Positions 16,302-24,494 are shown, counted from the first letter of the stretch. The stretch: 32,395 bases of DNA from Rhodospirillaceae bacterium (GCA_016794165.1 JAEUKV010000156.1:1-32395), one strand, 5' to 3'. Program-made: numbers and translations. Notes: generated from the sequence alone by a model not told the origin.

Positions 16302-17699
16302 TCAATCGAGATCGAAGGTGCGGACGCGGCCGCCCCGGTTGATCGTCACCGACCACGGGGCAGAGATCTGCGGCAGCAGCGCGGTCAGGGTGGCAACCGA
16401 ATCGATCTCGCGGTCGTTGAGCTTGACGATGATGTCGCCGGGCTCGAAGCCGATCCGGTCGGCAATGCTGCCGCGCTTGATCTTGGCGATGGCGACACCG
16501 TCCCAGGCGCCGATATTGACCTCCTCGCTGACGGCGGGCGAAAGATCGATCACCAGGGCGCCTGACAGCGGCTGGCGCCCGTCGAGCACCGTTTCATTGG
16601 CTGGTTCCTCCGGCGGCGCGATGAGCTCGACGGTAAGGTCCAGCGGCGTGCCGCGGCGCAGGACATTGAGGGTTGCGGTCTGCCCCACCGGCAGGGTGGC
16701 GAGCCGGAAGCGCAGGCCTTCCGGGTCTTCGACCGGGCGCTTGTTGACGCCCAGAATGATGTCGCCCGGGAGCACGCCGGCATTTTCCGCCGGGCCGTCG
16801 GGATAGAGCTGCTGCACCACGACGCCGCCGGGTCGCGCGAGCCCCAGGCTCCGGGCGATGTCGGCGGTAACCGCCTCGCCGGCGGCGCCTACCCAGGGCC
16901 GCACCAGCTTGCCGCCATTGGCCTCGGCCAGGATCACCGCCGCCACCATGTTGCTCGGGATGGCGAAGCCGATGCCGACGGAGCCGCCGGACTTGGAGAA
17001 GATCGCGGTCGGAATGCCCACCAGGCGGCCGTCGGTGGCAATGAGCGCACCGCCGGAATTGCCTGGATTGATGGCGGCGTCGGTCTGGATGAAATAGCCG
17101 AAATCGCCGATCCCGGTATTGGTGCGCGCGACGCCCGAGACGATGCCCGAGGTGACCGTCTGGCCGACGCCGAAGGGATTGCCGATGGCCAGCACCAGAT
17201 CGCCCACTTCGAGATCGTCGGAATCGCGCAAGGCGAGGACCGGCAGCTTCACCCCACCGGTCTCGATCCGGAGCAAAGCGAGGTCGAAGCGCTCCTCGGT
17301 CGAGAGCACGGTTGCCTCGAACTCGCGCTTGTCGTTGAGCACCACGGTGATCTGGTCGGCCCCGGCGATGACATGATGGTTGGTCACGATCAGCCCGTCC
17401 TCGCGGACGATGACGCCGGACCCCAGCGAACTCTGCACCCGCTCCCGCGGCGGCACGGATTTGAACTGGTCGCCGAAGAACTGCTGGAAAAAGGGATCGT
17501 CAAAGAAGGGCGAGACCCGCCGCTCCTTGACCGTGGTGCGGGTATAGATGTTGACCACGGCCGGACCCGCCGCCTTGACCAGCGGCGCGAAGGTCAGATT
17601 GATCTCGGTGAGGTCGGTCGGCACCGTGTCCTGGGCGGCGGCGGGCGCGGAGACAACGATCAGCAAGCTGGCGACAATGGCTGCAATGCGACGGGTCAT
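16302..17699 (-). CDS. Periplasmic serine endoprotease of the DegP/DegQ (Do) family
   Basis: A 465-residue HtrA protease that degrades misfolded envelope proteins. The start at 17699 gives a clear signal peptide (MTRRIAAIVASLLIVV, cleavage probably after AAA at 20-22). The trypsin-like domain has His109 in TNHHV, Asp139 in FDLALL and Ser215 in GNSGGAL. An FFDDPFFQQFFGDQ segment (65-78) matches the regulatory LA-loop region of Do proteases. Two PDZ domains follow (about 270-360 and 385-465). The Shine-Dalgarno is poor: GAGAGG lies well upstream. The gene follows the rplQ terminator and precedes rarA by 15 bases. DegP and DegQ cannot be told apart here. Confidence 0.95.
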   Translation of the reverse strand: MTRRIAAIVASLLIVVSAPAAAQDTVPTDLTEINLTFAPLVKAAGPAVVNIYTRTTVKERRVSPFFDDPFFQQFFGDQFKSVPPRERVQSSLGSGVIVREDGLIVTNHHVIAGADQITVVLNDKREFEATVLSTEERFDLALLRIETGGVKLPVLALRDSDDLEVGDLVLAIGNPFGVGQTVTSGIVSGVARTNTGIGDFGYFIQTDAAINPGNSGGALIATDGRLVGIPTAIFSKSGGSVGIGFAIPSNMVAAVILAEANGGKLVRPWVGAAGEAVTADIARSLGLARPGGVVVQQLYPDGPAENAGVLPGDIILGVNKRPVEDPEGLRFRLATLPVGQTATLNVLRRGTPLDLTVELIAPPEEPANETVLDGRQPLSGALVIDLSPAVSEEVNIGAWDGVAIAKIKRGSIADRIGFEPGDIIVKLNDREIDSVATLTALLPQISAPWSVTINRGGRVRTFDLD

Positions 17700-17734
17700 G
17701 GCGAGATGGACAACCCTCTCTGGCAAAGGCAATG

Positions 17735-17765
17735 CGTCATGGCCGGGTTCGGCCCGGGGATGACG
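17735..17765. repeat. REP-like palindrome upstream of the protease gene
   Basis: CGTCATGGCCGGG and CCCGGGGATGACG form an imperfect inverted repeat (two mismatched positions) around a 5-base centre. Short palindromes of this CGTCAT...CCGGG type are scattered through many alphaproteobacterial genomes. This copy lies in the 5' leader of the protease gene and could fold in its mRNA. Confidence 0.6.
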
Positions 17766-17775
17766 ACACAACAAC

Positions 17776-17781
17776 ACTATA
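17776..17781 (-). promoter_or_regulatory. Possible -10 element for the degP-rarA transcript
   Basis: TATAGT on minus, just after the rplQ terminator and about 80 bases before the protease start. No good -35 is found 16-18 bases upstream (only T-rich sequence from the terminator tail), so an alternative sigma factor or no promoter at all is possible. Confidence 0.3.
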
Positions 17782-17798
17782 AAAGATTACATGATAGC

Positions 17799-17826
17799 AA
17801 AAAGGGCGGCCCACAAGGCCGCCCTT
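17799..17826 (-). terminator. Intrinsic terminator after rplQ
   Basis: AAGGGCGGCC (17802-17811) and GGCCGCCCTT (17817-17826) form a perfect 10-bp GC-rich stem with a 5-base loop. On minus, the second arm runs into CCCTTTTTG, giving the T-run of an intrinsic terminator. It ends the ribosomal/alpha operon. Confidence 0.9.
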
Positions 17827-17852
17827 CCTGGATATTCCGTCGCGGCCGCGGG

Positions 17853-18275
17853 TCAGGCGGCGGCGTCTTCACCCGCTTCGTTCTGCTTCGGGCCGGAATC
17901 CTGGCCCTTGGCGCTGACGTCGCGGTCGACGAATTCGATCACCGCCATCGGCGCCATGTCGCCATGGCGGAAGCCGGCCTTGAGGACGCGGGTATAGCCG
18001 CCGGCGCGGCTCTTGTAACGCTCGGCCAGAACCGTGAGGAGCTTTTCCACCATCTTCTCGTCGCCCAGCTGGGCGATGAGCAGGCGGCGATTGGCGAGGC
18101 CGCCCTTCTTGCCGGTGGTGACCATGCGCTCGACGATCGGACGCAGATCCTTCGCCTTGGGCAGGGTGGTCGTGATCTGCTCGTGCTTCACCAGGGCTTG
18201 GGCGAGGTTCTTGAACATCGCCTTCCGATGGCTGCTGGTACGGTTGAGCTTGCGGCCGTTCATACCGTGACGCAT
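17853..18275 (-). CDS. rplQ: 50S ribosomal protein L17
   Basis: A 140-residue large-subunit protein near the exit tunnel. The N-terminus [20 protein letters not shown] is diagnostic, as are [16 protein letters not shown] and the end of the fold at GYTRVLK. An alphaproteobacterial-type extension follows ([20 protein letters not shown]), charged and probably disordered. It has its own AAGGAG site and lies 190 bases after rpoA. The intrinsic terminator at 17799-17826 closes the operon. Confidence 0.97.
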   Translation of the reverse strand: MRHGMNGRKLNRTSSHRKAMFKNLAQALVKHEQITTTLPKAKDLRPIVERMVTTGKKGGLANRRLLIAQLGDEKMVEKLLTVLAERYKSRAGGYTRVLKAGFRHGDMAPMAVIEFVDRDVSAKGQDSGPKQNEAGEDAAA

Positions 18276-18430
18276 GGCTTGGCTCCTTCACTTCTGGCCT
18301 GCCATCCGATGCCGGCGAACCCGCTTCTTCAGCGATGGGTCGGCGGCGATGGCAGATCCGATTGCACCCCCGGACCGGCGCGAGAAACAATCCTCAGGCG
18401 CGGTCGGGACGGGTCACCATGACCCAAACG

Positions 18431-18453
18431 GGACCGGCCAAACGGGCCGGTCC
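18431..18453 (-). other. Stable stem-loop between rpoA and rplQ
   Basis: GGACCGGCC and GGCCGGTCC form a perfect 9-bp stem around AAACG, 12 bases after the rpoA stop. On the transcribed strand CGTTTGG occurs three times at 14-base period, before, within and after the stem. Only three T residues follow, so it is at best a weak terminator; it may be an RNA-processing or mRNA-stabilising site. Confidence 0.55.
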
Positions 18454-18465
18454 AAACGCGTTGTC

Positions 18466-19479
18466 TCAATAAGGCTCGTCGAGGCGGCGGGCCAGGTCTT
18501 CGATGTTCTCCGGCGGCCAGTTCGGGATTTCCATGCCGAGATGGAGACCCATCTGGGCAAGGACTTCCTTGATCTCATTCAAGGACTTGCGGCCGAAATT
18601 CGGGGTCCGCAGCATTTCCGCCTCGGTCTTCTGAACCAGATCGCCGATATAGACGATGTTGTCGTTCTTGAGGCAGTTGGCGGAACGCACCGAAAGCTCG
18701 AGCTCGTCGACCTTCCGGAGCAGGTTGCGGTTGAAGGGCGGCTCGGAGGTCGCCACTTCGGCGACGGCCTGGGTCGGCTCCTCGAAATTGATGAACAGCT
18801 GCAGCTGGTCCTGGAGGATGCGGGCGGCGATCGCCAGCGCATCTTCCGGCGTCACCGCGCCGTTGGTCTCGATCGAGAGCGAAAGCTTGTCGTAATCGGT
18901 GACCTGGCCAACGCGGCTGTTGTCGATCTTGTAGGAAACCTTCTTCACCGGCGAGAACAGGGCATCGACCGGAATGAGGCCGATGGGCGCATCCTCGGGG
19001 CGGTTGTTGGTCGCCGGCACATAGCCCTTGCCGGATTCGACGGTGAACTCCATCGAGAGGTTGGCGCCCTGGTCGAGGGTGCACAGCACCAGATCCGGAT
19101 TGAGGATCTCGATGTCGTGACCGGTCTCGATCTGGCCGGCCTTCACCTCGCCGGGGCCCTGCGCCTTGAGGCGCATGCGCTTCGGCCCGTCGCCGCCCAT
19201 GCGGAGCGCGATCTGCTTTACGTTGAGGACGATGTCGGTCACGTCTTCGCGCACACCGGGGATCGAACTGAACTCATGCAGCACGCCGTCGATATGGATG
19301 GCGGTCACGGCCGCACCCTGCAGCGACGAGAGGAGCACGCGCCGCAGCGCGTTGCCCAGCGTCAGGCCGAAACCGCGCTCGAGCGGCTCCATCACCAGCG
19401 TGCCGCCACGCTTGGCGTCGCCGGCGGCGTCGAACTTCTTGTTCGGCTTGATCAACTCGGTCCAGTTCTTCTGAATCAC
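18466..19479 (-). CDS. rpoA: DNA-directed RNA polymerase alpha subunit
   Basis: A 337-residue polymerase assembly platform and activator contact. I chose the GTG at 19479 (giving [12 protein letters not shown], the usual alphaproteobacterial start) because AAAGGGAA lies 8 bases upstream; the frame is open to an ATG at 19515, but that would bury the ribosome site inside the gene. The N-terminal dimerisation domain holds [24 protein letters not shown] sequence ([14 protein letters not shown]), and the C-terminal domain holds [13 protein letters not shown] and [13 protein letters not shown], the helix-hairpin-helix that binds UP-element DNA. It is separated from rpsK by 202 bases with terminator-like structure. 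Confidence 0.97.
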   Translation of the reverse strand: MIQKNWTELIKPNKKFDAAGDAKRGGTLVMEPLERGFGLTLGNALRRVLLSSLQGAAVTAIHIDGVLHEFSSIPGVREDVTDIVLNVKQIALRMGGDGPKRMRLKAQGPGEVKAGQIETGHDIEILNPDLVLCTLDQGANLSMEFTVESGKGYVPATNNRPEDAPIGLIPVDALFSPVKKVSYKIDNSRVGQVTDYDKLSLSIETNGAVTPEDALAIAARILQDQLQLFINFEEPTQAVAEVATSEPPFNRNLLRKVDELELSVRSANCLKNDNIVYIGDLVQKTEAEMLRTPNFGRKSLNEIKEVLAQMGLHLGMEIPNWPPENIEDLARRLDEPY

Positions 19480-19542
19480 GATCGGTTCCCTTTCTCTAAG
19501 CCGGCCGACAGCCATTCTGTCGCTGCGGTCCGGTGATCCGAT

Positions 19543-19569
19543 AAAAATACCGCCCCGGATGCCCGGGGC
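19543..19569 (-). other. Second hairpin in the rpsK-rpoA gap, with offset T-run
   Basis: GCCCCGG (19552-19558) and CCGGGGC (19563-19569) form a 7-bp stem with an ATGC loop. On minus a TTTTT run follows after a 4-base offset. It is terminator-like but weaker than the hairpin at 19589-19624. Confidence 0.45.
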
Positions 19570-19590
19570 CTAAAACTTGGGGCCTAAAAC
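19565..19590. repeat. Tandem 12-bp direct repeat in the rpsK-rpoA gap
   Basis: GGGGCCTAAAAC occurs at 19565-19576 and again at 19579-19590, separated by TT. Each copy abuts one of the two hairpins in the gap, so each hairpin has a GTTTTAGG next to it on the transcribed strand. A near match, GGGGCCTGAAAA, occurs in the rplO-secY hairpin at 22777-22788. Confidence 0.7.
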
Positions 19591-19624
19591 GCGCGCGGCG
19601 GAAAGCCAGGCTTCCCGCGCGCGT
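19585..19624 (-). terminator. Terminator-like hairpin between rpsK and rpoA
   Basis: ACGCGCGCGG (19589-19598) pairs with CCGCGCGCGT (19615-19624), with further imperfect pairing inside (AAGCC with GGCTT). On minus the stem is followed at once by TTTTAGG. GC-rich stem plus T-run resembles an intrinsic terminator, yet rpoA, an essential gene, lies just downstream. Partial termination or attenuation would lower rpoA-rplQ relative to rpsM-rpsK. This is inference. Confidence 0.55.
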
Positions 19625-19681
19625 CGCTGGTTGGATCGGCGAGGCGGCGCCCGGAGGGCGCCCACTGCCGTGAAACGGGTC

Positions 19682-20080
19682 TCAGACGCGGCGGCGCTTG
19701 GGCGGGCGGCAGCCGTTATGCGGGATCGGCGTCACGTCGCGGATCGAGGTGATGGTGAAGCCGGCGGCCTGCAGGGCGCGCAGCGCGCTCTCGCGGCCGG
19801 AACCCGGACCCTTCACTTCGACCTCGAGGTTCTTCACACCATGCTCCATCGCCTTCTTGGCGGCGGAATCGGCGGCCACCTGGGCGGCGTAGGGGGTCGA
19901 CTTCCTGGAGCCCTTGAACCCAGACGCGCCGGACGAAGCCCAAGCGACAGTGTTGCCCTGATCGTCCGTGATGGTGATCATGGTGTTGTTGAAGCTTGCA
20001 TTCACATGGGCGATGCCCGAGGTGATGTTCTTGCGCTCGCGCTTGCGCACACGTTGGGCAGCGGCTGCAGCTTTCGCCAT
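19682..20080 (-). CDS. rpsK: 30S ribosomal protein S11
   Basis: A 132-residue small-subunit platform protein. It carries the S11 core: [38 protein letters not shown] and the C-terminal [14 protein letters not shown], which is almost invariant among bacteria. The N-terminus is a short Ala-rich, then basic stretch ([18 protein letters not shown]), which varies between species. It follows rpsM by 56 bases in the alpha operon. rpsD, which lies after rpsK in E. coli, is absent here. Confidence 0.98.
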   Translation of the reverse strand: MAKAAAAAQRVRKRERKNITSGIAHVNASFNNTMITITDDQGNTVAWASSGASGFKGSRKSTPYAAQVAADSAAKKAMEHGVKNLEVEVKGPGSGRESALRALQAAGFTITSIRDVTPIPHNGCRPPKRRRV

Positions 20081-20136
20081 TTTCGTCCGTTCCTTAGCAA
20101 CAGGCGGCGACCGAATGCGGCCGCCGCGAAATCAGT

Positions 20137-20514
20137 TTAGCGGGTCGCCTGCTTCTTGCCGGCGATGGCCACGGCCTTGCCCTTGCGGGTGCGGGCATTG
20201 GTATGGGTGCGCTGGCCATGGACCGGCAGGCCCTTGCGGTGACGCAGGCCGCGATAGCAGCCGAGATCCATCAGGCGCTTGATGTTGATCGCCGTCTGGC
20301 GCCTGAGATCGCCCTCGACCGTATAGCCCTGGTCGATGGTCTCGCGGATCTTGCCGACTTCGGCGTCGGTCAGCTGATGCACGCGCCGCTCGGCCGGAAT
20401 GCCGACCTTCGCGCAGATCTCGCCGGCCTTCTGCGGGCCGATGCCGGTGATGTAGGTCAGTGCGATCACGACCCGCTTTTGCGTCGGGATGTTCACGCCA
20501 GCAATACGCGCCAC
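20137..20514 (-). CDS. rpsM: 30S ribosomal protein S13
   Basis: A 125-residue protein of the 30S head that contacts the P-site tRNA and L5. The fold is shown by [20 protein letters not shown], the helix-hairpin-helix region and the C-terminal [20 protein letters not shown] tail. It starts with GTG at 20514 behind a perfect AAGGAG. It is the first gene of the alpha operon and has its own strong promoter at 20599-20626, with a predicted leader of about 78 bases. Confidence 0.98.
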   Translation of the reverse strand: MARIAGVNIPTQKRVVIALTYITGIGPQKAGEICAKVGIPAERRVHQLTDAEVGKIRETIDQGYTVEGDLRRQTAINIKRLMDLGCYRGLRHRKGLPVHGQRTHTNARTRKGKAVAIAGKKQATR

Positions 20515-20598
20515 AGTGGCTCTCCTTAAATCTTGCGATCAGCGCAGGTCGAAACGCCCGAAATCTCGCGGATTCACGGGGGTCTCGAGAAGGCGCGC

Positions 20599-20626
20599 AT
20601 TATATGGCGAAATGCCCGTCCGTCAA
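20599..20626 (-). promoter_or_regulatory. Strong sigma-70-type promoter for rpsM-rpsK-rpoA-rplQ
   Basis: On minus, TTGACG (20621-20626) and TATAAT (20599-20604) are separated by 16 bases: five of six and six of six consensus positions. Transcription should begin near 20592, giving a leader of about 78 nt before the rpsM GTG. The leader contains TCTCG...CGAGA complementarity that could fold. Confidence 0.8.
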
Positions 20627-20635
20627 CCACCGCGC

Positions 20636-20659
20636 CGCCCCAAATCTCACTCTGGGGCG
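20636..20659 (-). other. Hairpin downstream of adk
   Basis: CGCCCCA and TGGGGCG pair in a 7-bp stem with a 10-base loop, lying between the adk stop and the rpsM promoter. No T-run follows on minus, so read-through from the spc operon into rpsM is likely still possible. Confidence 0.35.
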
Positions 20660-20674
20660 ATTCGCGTTTTCCTT

Positions 20675-21343
20675 CTAGATCAAGGCCTTAGCCTTAACCT
20701 TCGTTAACACCTGCTCGATCGCGTTGGTGACTTCATCGAGATCGGCCATGCCGTCCACCTGATGCAGCAGCCCCTTGCCCCGATAATGGGGCAGAATCGG
20801 GGCGGTCTGCTGGCGGTAGGCGACCAGCCGGGCCTTGACCGTGTCGGCGTTGTCGTCCTTGCGGCGGGTGAAGTCGGTCCCGCCGCAGGCATCGCACACG
20901 CCCGCAACCTTCGGTTTCTGGAACTTGTCGTGGTAGCCGGCGCCGCATTTGGCGCAGGCATAGCGGCCGGAGATGCGCTCGACCAGCGCCGCCTCGTCGA
21001 CCGCGAGTTCGATCACCGCATCGATCGCGGCGCCGTGGCGCCCCAGCATGGCATCGAGCGCCGCCGCCTGGCCTTCGGTCCGGGGGAAGCCGTCGAGGAC
21101 GAAGCCTTCCTTGCAGTCAGGCTGGGCGATGCGGTTCTCGATCATGCCGATGATGATGTCGTCGGGCATCAACTGGCCGGCCTCCATCACCTTCTTGGCC
21201 TGGCTGCCCAGCGCCGAGCCCGAGGCCACTTCGGCCCGCAGCATGTCTCCGGTCGAAAGCTGGACCAGATGGTGATTGTCGGTCAGGCGCTTGGCCTGGG
21301 TTCCCTTGCCCGCCCCCGGCGGCCCCAGAAGTATCAGCTTCAT
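20675..21343 (-). CDS. adk: Adenylate kinase with a zinc-type LID
   Basis: A 222-residue enzyme interconverting ATP + AMP and 2 ADP. The P-loop is GPPGAGKGT (7-15); DGFPRT (84-89) is the NMP-site signature. The LID carries Cys130, Cys133, Cys150 and Cys153 in two C-x2-C pairs, the structural zinc site that many Gram-negative enzymes such as E. coli Adk have lost. The ATG at 21343 shares one base with the secY TGA (TGATG), so translation is coupled; a TTG codon just before it is less likely. The secY-adk-rpsM order without infA or rpmJ is typical of alphaproteobacteria. Confidence 0.97.
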   Translation of the reverse strand: MKLILLGPPGAGKGTQAKRLTDNHHLVQLSTGDMLRAEVASGSALGSQAKKVMEAGQLMPDDIIIGMIENRIAQPDCKEGFVLDGFPRTEGQAAALDAMLGRHGAAIDAVIELAVDEAALVERISGRYACAKCGAGYHDKFQKPKVAGVCDACGGTDFTRRKDDNADTVKARLVAYRQQTAPILPHYRGKGLLHQVDGMADLDEVTNAIEQVLTKVKAKALI

Positions 21344-22689
21344 CAACGCCGCCCCTTCAGCTTCGATTTCTTCAGCAGACCTTCATACTGATGGGCCAGG
21401 AGATGCGAATGGATCTGGGCCACCGTATCCATGGTGACCGAAACCACGATCAGCAGGCTGGTGCCGCCGAAATAGAACGGCAGGGCGTAGTTGGCGATGA
21501 GGATTTCCGGCATCGCACAGACCACCGCGAGATAGGCGGCGCCGGCGACAGTCAGGCGGGTGAGGACATAGTCGAGATACTCGGCGGTGTTCCTGCCGGG
21601 GCGGATGCCGGGCAGGAAACCGCCATGCTTCTTCAAGTTCTCGGCGGTGTCCTCCGGATTGAAGACGATCGCGGTGTAGAAGAAGGCAAAGAACACAATG
21701 AGCCCGATATAGGCGAGAATGTAGATCGGCTGGCCGTGGCCGAAATAGGACATGGCGGTCTGCAGCCAGCCCGGGGTGTCAGCGCTGCTGCCATAGAAGC
21801 CGGCGACGGTCAGCGGCAGCAGCAGCAGCGAGGAGGCGAAGATCGGCGGAATCACGCCGGACGCATTCAGTTTCAGCGGCAGGTGCGAGGATTCGCCGCC
21901 GAACATGCGATTGCCGACCTGTCGCTTGGGATATTGCACGATCAGGCGCCGCTGGGCGCGTTCGAAGAACACGATACCGGTGATCACCACCACGGCGAGC
22001 ACCGCGATCAGCGCCACCTTGAAGCCTGAGATCGAGCCCGCCCAAAGCTGCGAGAGCAGCTGACCGATGGCACTGGGCAGCAGCGCCACGATGCCGGCGA
22101 AGATGATCAGCGAAATGCCGTTGCCGATGCCGCGCGCGGTGATTTGCTCGCCCAGCCACATCAGGAACATGGTGCCGCCGGTGAGCGTCACCATGGTGAC
22201 GATCTGGAAGCGGATACCGGGGTCGATCACGGCGCTGCCATCGGGCCCGCCCATGCTCTGCAAACCGTTGGCCATGCCGAACGCCTGCACGGCGGCGAGC
22301 GCCACGGTGCCGTAGCGAGTGTACTGGTTGATTTTCTTGCGGCCCGCATCGCCTTCCTTCTTCAGCGCCTCGAGATGCGGCGAGACGCTGGTGAGGAGCT
22401 GCATGATGATGGAGGCGGAGATGTAGGGCATGATGCCGAGGGCGAACACGGTCATGCGGCTGATGGCGCCGCCGGCGAACATGTCGACCATGCCGAGCAC
22501 GCCGCCGGCATGCTGCTGGAAGATCGAGGCAAAGACCGCGGCGTCGATGCCGGGCAGCGGGATATAGGCGCCGATGCGCGCGACGATGAGGGCGCCCAGG
22601 GTGAACCAGATGCGCGCCTTGAGCTCTTCGGCCTTGGCAAAGGCGCCGAAATTGATGTTGGCGGCAAGTTGTTCAGCAGCGGAGGCCAT
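21343..22689 (-). CDS. secY: Preprotein translocase channel subunit SecY
   Basis: A 448-residue inner-membrane channel for protein export and membrane insertion. The sequence has the expected ten hydrophobic segments, beginning with IWFTLGALIVARIGAYIPLPGI and the plug region after it, GIMPYISASIIMQLL in segment 2, and the cytoplasmic loop ending PGIRPGRNTAEYL near the SecA/ribosome-binding region. The C-terminus is basic (KKSKLKGRR). It lies 112 bases after rplO, an unusually long gap for this operon that contains a long palindrome, and its stop overlaps the adk start. Confidence 0.98.
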   Translation of the reverse strand: MASAAEQLAANINFGAFAKAEELKARIWFTLGALIVARIGAYIPLPGIDAAVFASIFQQHAGGVLGMVDMFAGGAISRMTVFALGIMPYISASIIMQLLTSVSPHLEALKKEGDAGRKKINQYTRYGTVALAAVQAFGMANGLQSMGGPDGSAVIDPGIRFQIVTMVTLTGGTMFLMWLGEQITARGIGNGISLIIFAGIVALLPSAIGQLLSQLWAGSISGFKVALIAVLAVVVITGIVFFERAQRRLIVQYPKRQVGNRMFGGESSHLPLKLNASGVIPPIFASSLLLLPLTVAGFYGSSADTPGWLQTAMSYFGHGQPIYILAYIGLIVFFAFFYTAIVFNPEDTAENLKKHGGFLPGIRPGRNTAEYLDYVLTRLTVAGAAYLAVVCAMPEILIANYALPFYFGGTSLLIVVSVTMDTVAQIHSHLLAHQYEGLLKKSKLKGRR

Positions 22690-22757
22690 TACTTACCCTT
22701 CGGCTCACAGATGCGGGTGGTCGGTCATTCGGCGATATGGTTACTGGCTGTCAAGAA

Positions 22758-22786
22758 TTCAGGCCCCAACCGGGTTGGGGCCTGAA
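22758..22786 (-). other. Long perfect hairpin between rplO and secY
   Basis: Fourteen-base arms (TTCAGGCCCCAACC and its complement) meet around a single central base at 22772, so the folded form would have an 11-12-bp stem and a small loop. On the transcribed strand the T-run is on the 5' side and GAATTC follows, so it is not a standard terminator for secY. A perfect -35 hexamer TTGACA (22749-22754) lies immediately downstream, but I find no good -10. Confidence 0.65.
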
Positions 22787-22801
22787 AAATCCTGACTTGT
22801 C

Positions 22802-23293
22802 TCAGGCCTCGGCGGCCTCGACCTTTGGCTTCTTGGGGGCCTTGACCGTGACCGACCCGCCGGCCTTTTCGACCGCGGCGATCGCCGATTTGGTGGCGCC
22901 GACCACGGTGATGTTGATCTTGGTCTTCAGCTCGCCCTTGCCCAGCAGGCGGACGCCGTCGCGCACCCGGCCGATGAGACCGGCGGCCTTCAGCACCTTG
23001 CCGTTGATCGGCTTCGAGGCGTCGAGGCGCTTGCTCTCGACTGCGTTCTGCAGCGCGCCCAGATTCACCTCGGCGAAGTCGAGGCGGAAGATGTTGTTGA
23101 AGCCGCGCTTGGGCAGGCGCCGGTAGAGCGGCATCTGGCCGCCCTCGAAGCCGTTGATGGAGACGCCCGACCGCGCGGTCTGGCCCTTGCCACCCTTGCC
23201 CGAAGTCTTGCCCTTGGTCGAACCGATACCGCGGCCGACGCGGGTGCGCTTCTTGCGGGCGCCCGGATTGTCTGAAAGCTCATGCAGCTTCAT
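22802..23293 (-). CDS. rplO: 50S ribosomal protein L15
   Basis: A 163-residue late-assembly protein of the large subunit. [20 protein letters not shown], the glycine/lysine-rich [20 protein letters not shown] and [17 protein letters not shown] are characteristic. The C-terminus ends in a lysine- and alanine-rich tail ([13 protein letters not shown]). It follows rpmD by 31 bases. The 112-base gap to secY carries the palindrome at 22758-22786. Confidence 0.98.
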   Translation of the reverse strand: MKLHELSDNPGARKKRTRVGRGIGSTKGKTSGKGGKGQTARSGVSINGFEGGQMPLYRRLPKRGFNNIFRLDFAEVNLGALQNAVESKRLDASKPINGKVLKAAGLIGRVRDGVRLLGKGELKTKINITVVGATKSAIAAVEKAGGSVTVKAPKKPKVEAAEA

Positions 23294-23324
23294 GATCGTC
23301 TATCCTTCACTCTTCCAGCGGCGC

Positions 23325-23510
23325 TCAGTTCGCCGGCTCGATGCGCACCAGGTGCTGCACCTTGCGCAACATGCCGCGGATCGAGGACGTGTCCTCGACC
23401 ACGGTCGAGCGGTTGATGCGGTTGAGACCGAGCGCCTTGAGCGTATCGCGCTGACCGGACGGACGTCCGATCGGGCTGCCGGTCTGGGTGACTTTGACTT
23501 TGCCAGCCAT
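23325..23510 (-). CDS. rpmD: 50S ribosomal protein L30
   Basis: A 61-residue protein with the bacterial L30 features KVTQTGSPIGRPSGQRDTL, LGLNRINRSTVVEDTSSIRG and the final helix KVQHLVRIE. The length is normal for the short bacterial form. It lies between rpsE (27 bases) and rplO (31 bases) as in most spc operons. Confidence 0.97.
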   Translation of the reverse strand: MAGKVKVTQTGSPIGRPSGQRDTLKALGLNRINRSTVVEDTSSIRGMLRKVQHLVRIEPAN

Positions 23511-23537
23511 GTTCTAAACTCCCTCTCCCGATGCCCG

Positions 23538-24107
23538 TTAGTCGCGGGCTTCGGCGGCGGCGTCCTTGCGGCCGATCACGTCGCTCACCTTCTTGCCGCG
23601 GCGCGAGGCCACGGAACGGGGCGAGGAGCAGTGATTGAGCGCGTCGAACGCGGCACGGATCATGTTGTGCGGATTGGAGGTGCCGACCGACTTCGCCACG
23701 ACGTCGTTGACGCCCAAGGCTTCGAAGATCGCACGCACCGGACCGCCGGCGATGATGCCGGTACCGGCATCGGCCGCGCGCAGCACGACCCGGCCGGCGC
23801 CGTAATGGCCGGTCACGTCATGATGCAGCGTACGGCCCTCGCGCAGCGGCACTCGGATCATGCCGCGCTTGGCATGCTCGGTCGCCTTGCGGATCGCTTC
23901 CGGCACTTCGCGCGCCTTGCCGGCACCGTGGCCGACGCGGCCCTTGCCGTCGCCGACGACGACGATGGCCGCAAAGCCGAAGCGCTTGCCGCCCTTCACC
24001 ACCTTGGCGACGCGGTTGATGCCGACGAGCTTTTCGATGAGCTCGGGCTCCGAGTCCCGCTCGCGGCGTTCGCGGTCGCGGCGCTCGCTCTTTGCTGGTT
24101 TAGCCAT
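23538..24107 (-). CDS. rpsE: 30S ribosomal protein S5
   Basis: A 189-residue protein involved in decoding fidelity and mRNA entry. The double-stranded RNA-binding-like N-terminal fold reads [20 protein letters not shown], followed by [17 protein letters not shown] and the C-terminal domain [21 protein letters not shown]. Compared with E. coli S5 (167 residues) it has a longer, highly charged N-terminus ([14 protein letters not shown]) and a C-terminal extension, both usual in alphaproteobacteria. It follows rplR by 15 bases. Confidence 0.98.
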   Translation of the reverse strand: MAKPAKSERRDRERRERDSEPELIEKLVGINRVAKVVKGGKRFGFAAIVVVGDGKGRVGHGAGKAREVPEAIRKATEHAKRGMIRVPLREGRTLHHDVTGHYGAGRVVLRAADAGTGIIAGGPVRAIFEALGVNDVVAKSVGTSNPHNMIRAAFDALNHCSSPRSVASRRGKKVSDVIGRKDAAAEARD

Positions 24108-24122
24108 ATTGCGGTCCCTTCC

Positions 24123-24485
24123 TTAGAACGCCAGCCCGCCTTCGCGGGCCGCGTCGGCCAGGGCCTTGACCCGACCGTGATAAATATATCCGCCGCGATC
24201 GAACACGACTTCCTTGATGCCCTTCGAGACGGCGCGCTCGGCGATCAGCTTGCCCACGGCCTTGGCCGCGTCGATGTTGGCGCCGGTCTTGAGCTTGCCC
24301 TTCAGTTCCTTGTCCACCGTCGAGGCGGCGGCCAGCGTGCTGCCGTTCACGTCGTCGATGATCTGGACGTAGATGTGCAAGCTCGAACGGAACACCGACA
24401 AACGCGGGCGCCCGGTCGTTTTCTTCCGGATCGAGGTCCGGACGCGCGCCTTGCGACGCTCGAAAAGTTCTTTCGTTTTCGACAT
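24123..24485 (-). CDS. rplR: 50S ribosomal protein L18
   Basis: A 120-residue 5S rRNA-binding protein. It shows [37 protein letters not shown], the [12 protein letters not shown] segment and the C-terminal [20 protein letters not shown], all typical. It lies 9 bases after rplF. Together with L5 it forms the 5S rRNP of the central protuberance. Confidence 0.98.
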   Translation of the reverse strand: MSKTKELFERRKARVRTSIRKKTTGRPRLSVFRSSLHIYVQIIDDVNGSTLAAASTVDKELKGKLKTGANIDAAKAVGKLIAERAVSKGIKEVVFDRGGYIYHGRVKALADAAREGGLAF

Positions 24486-24494
24486 GTCCGGTCC

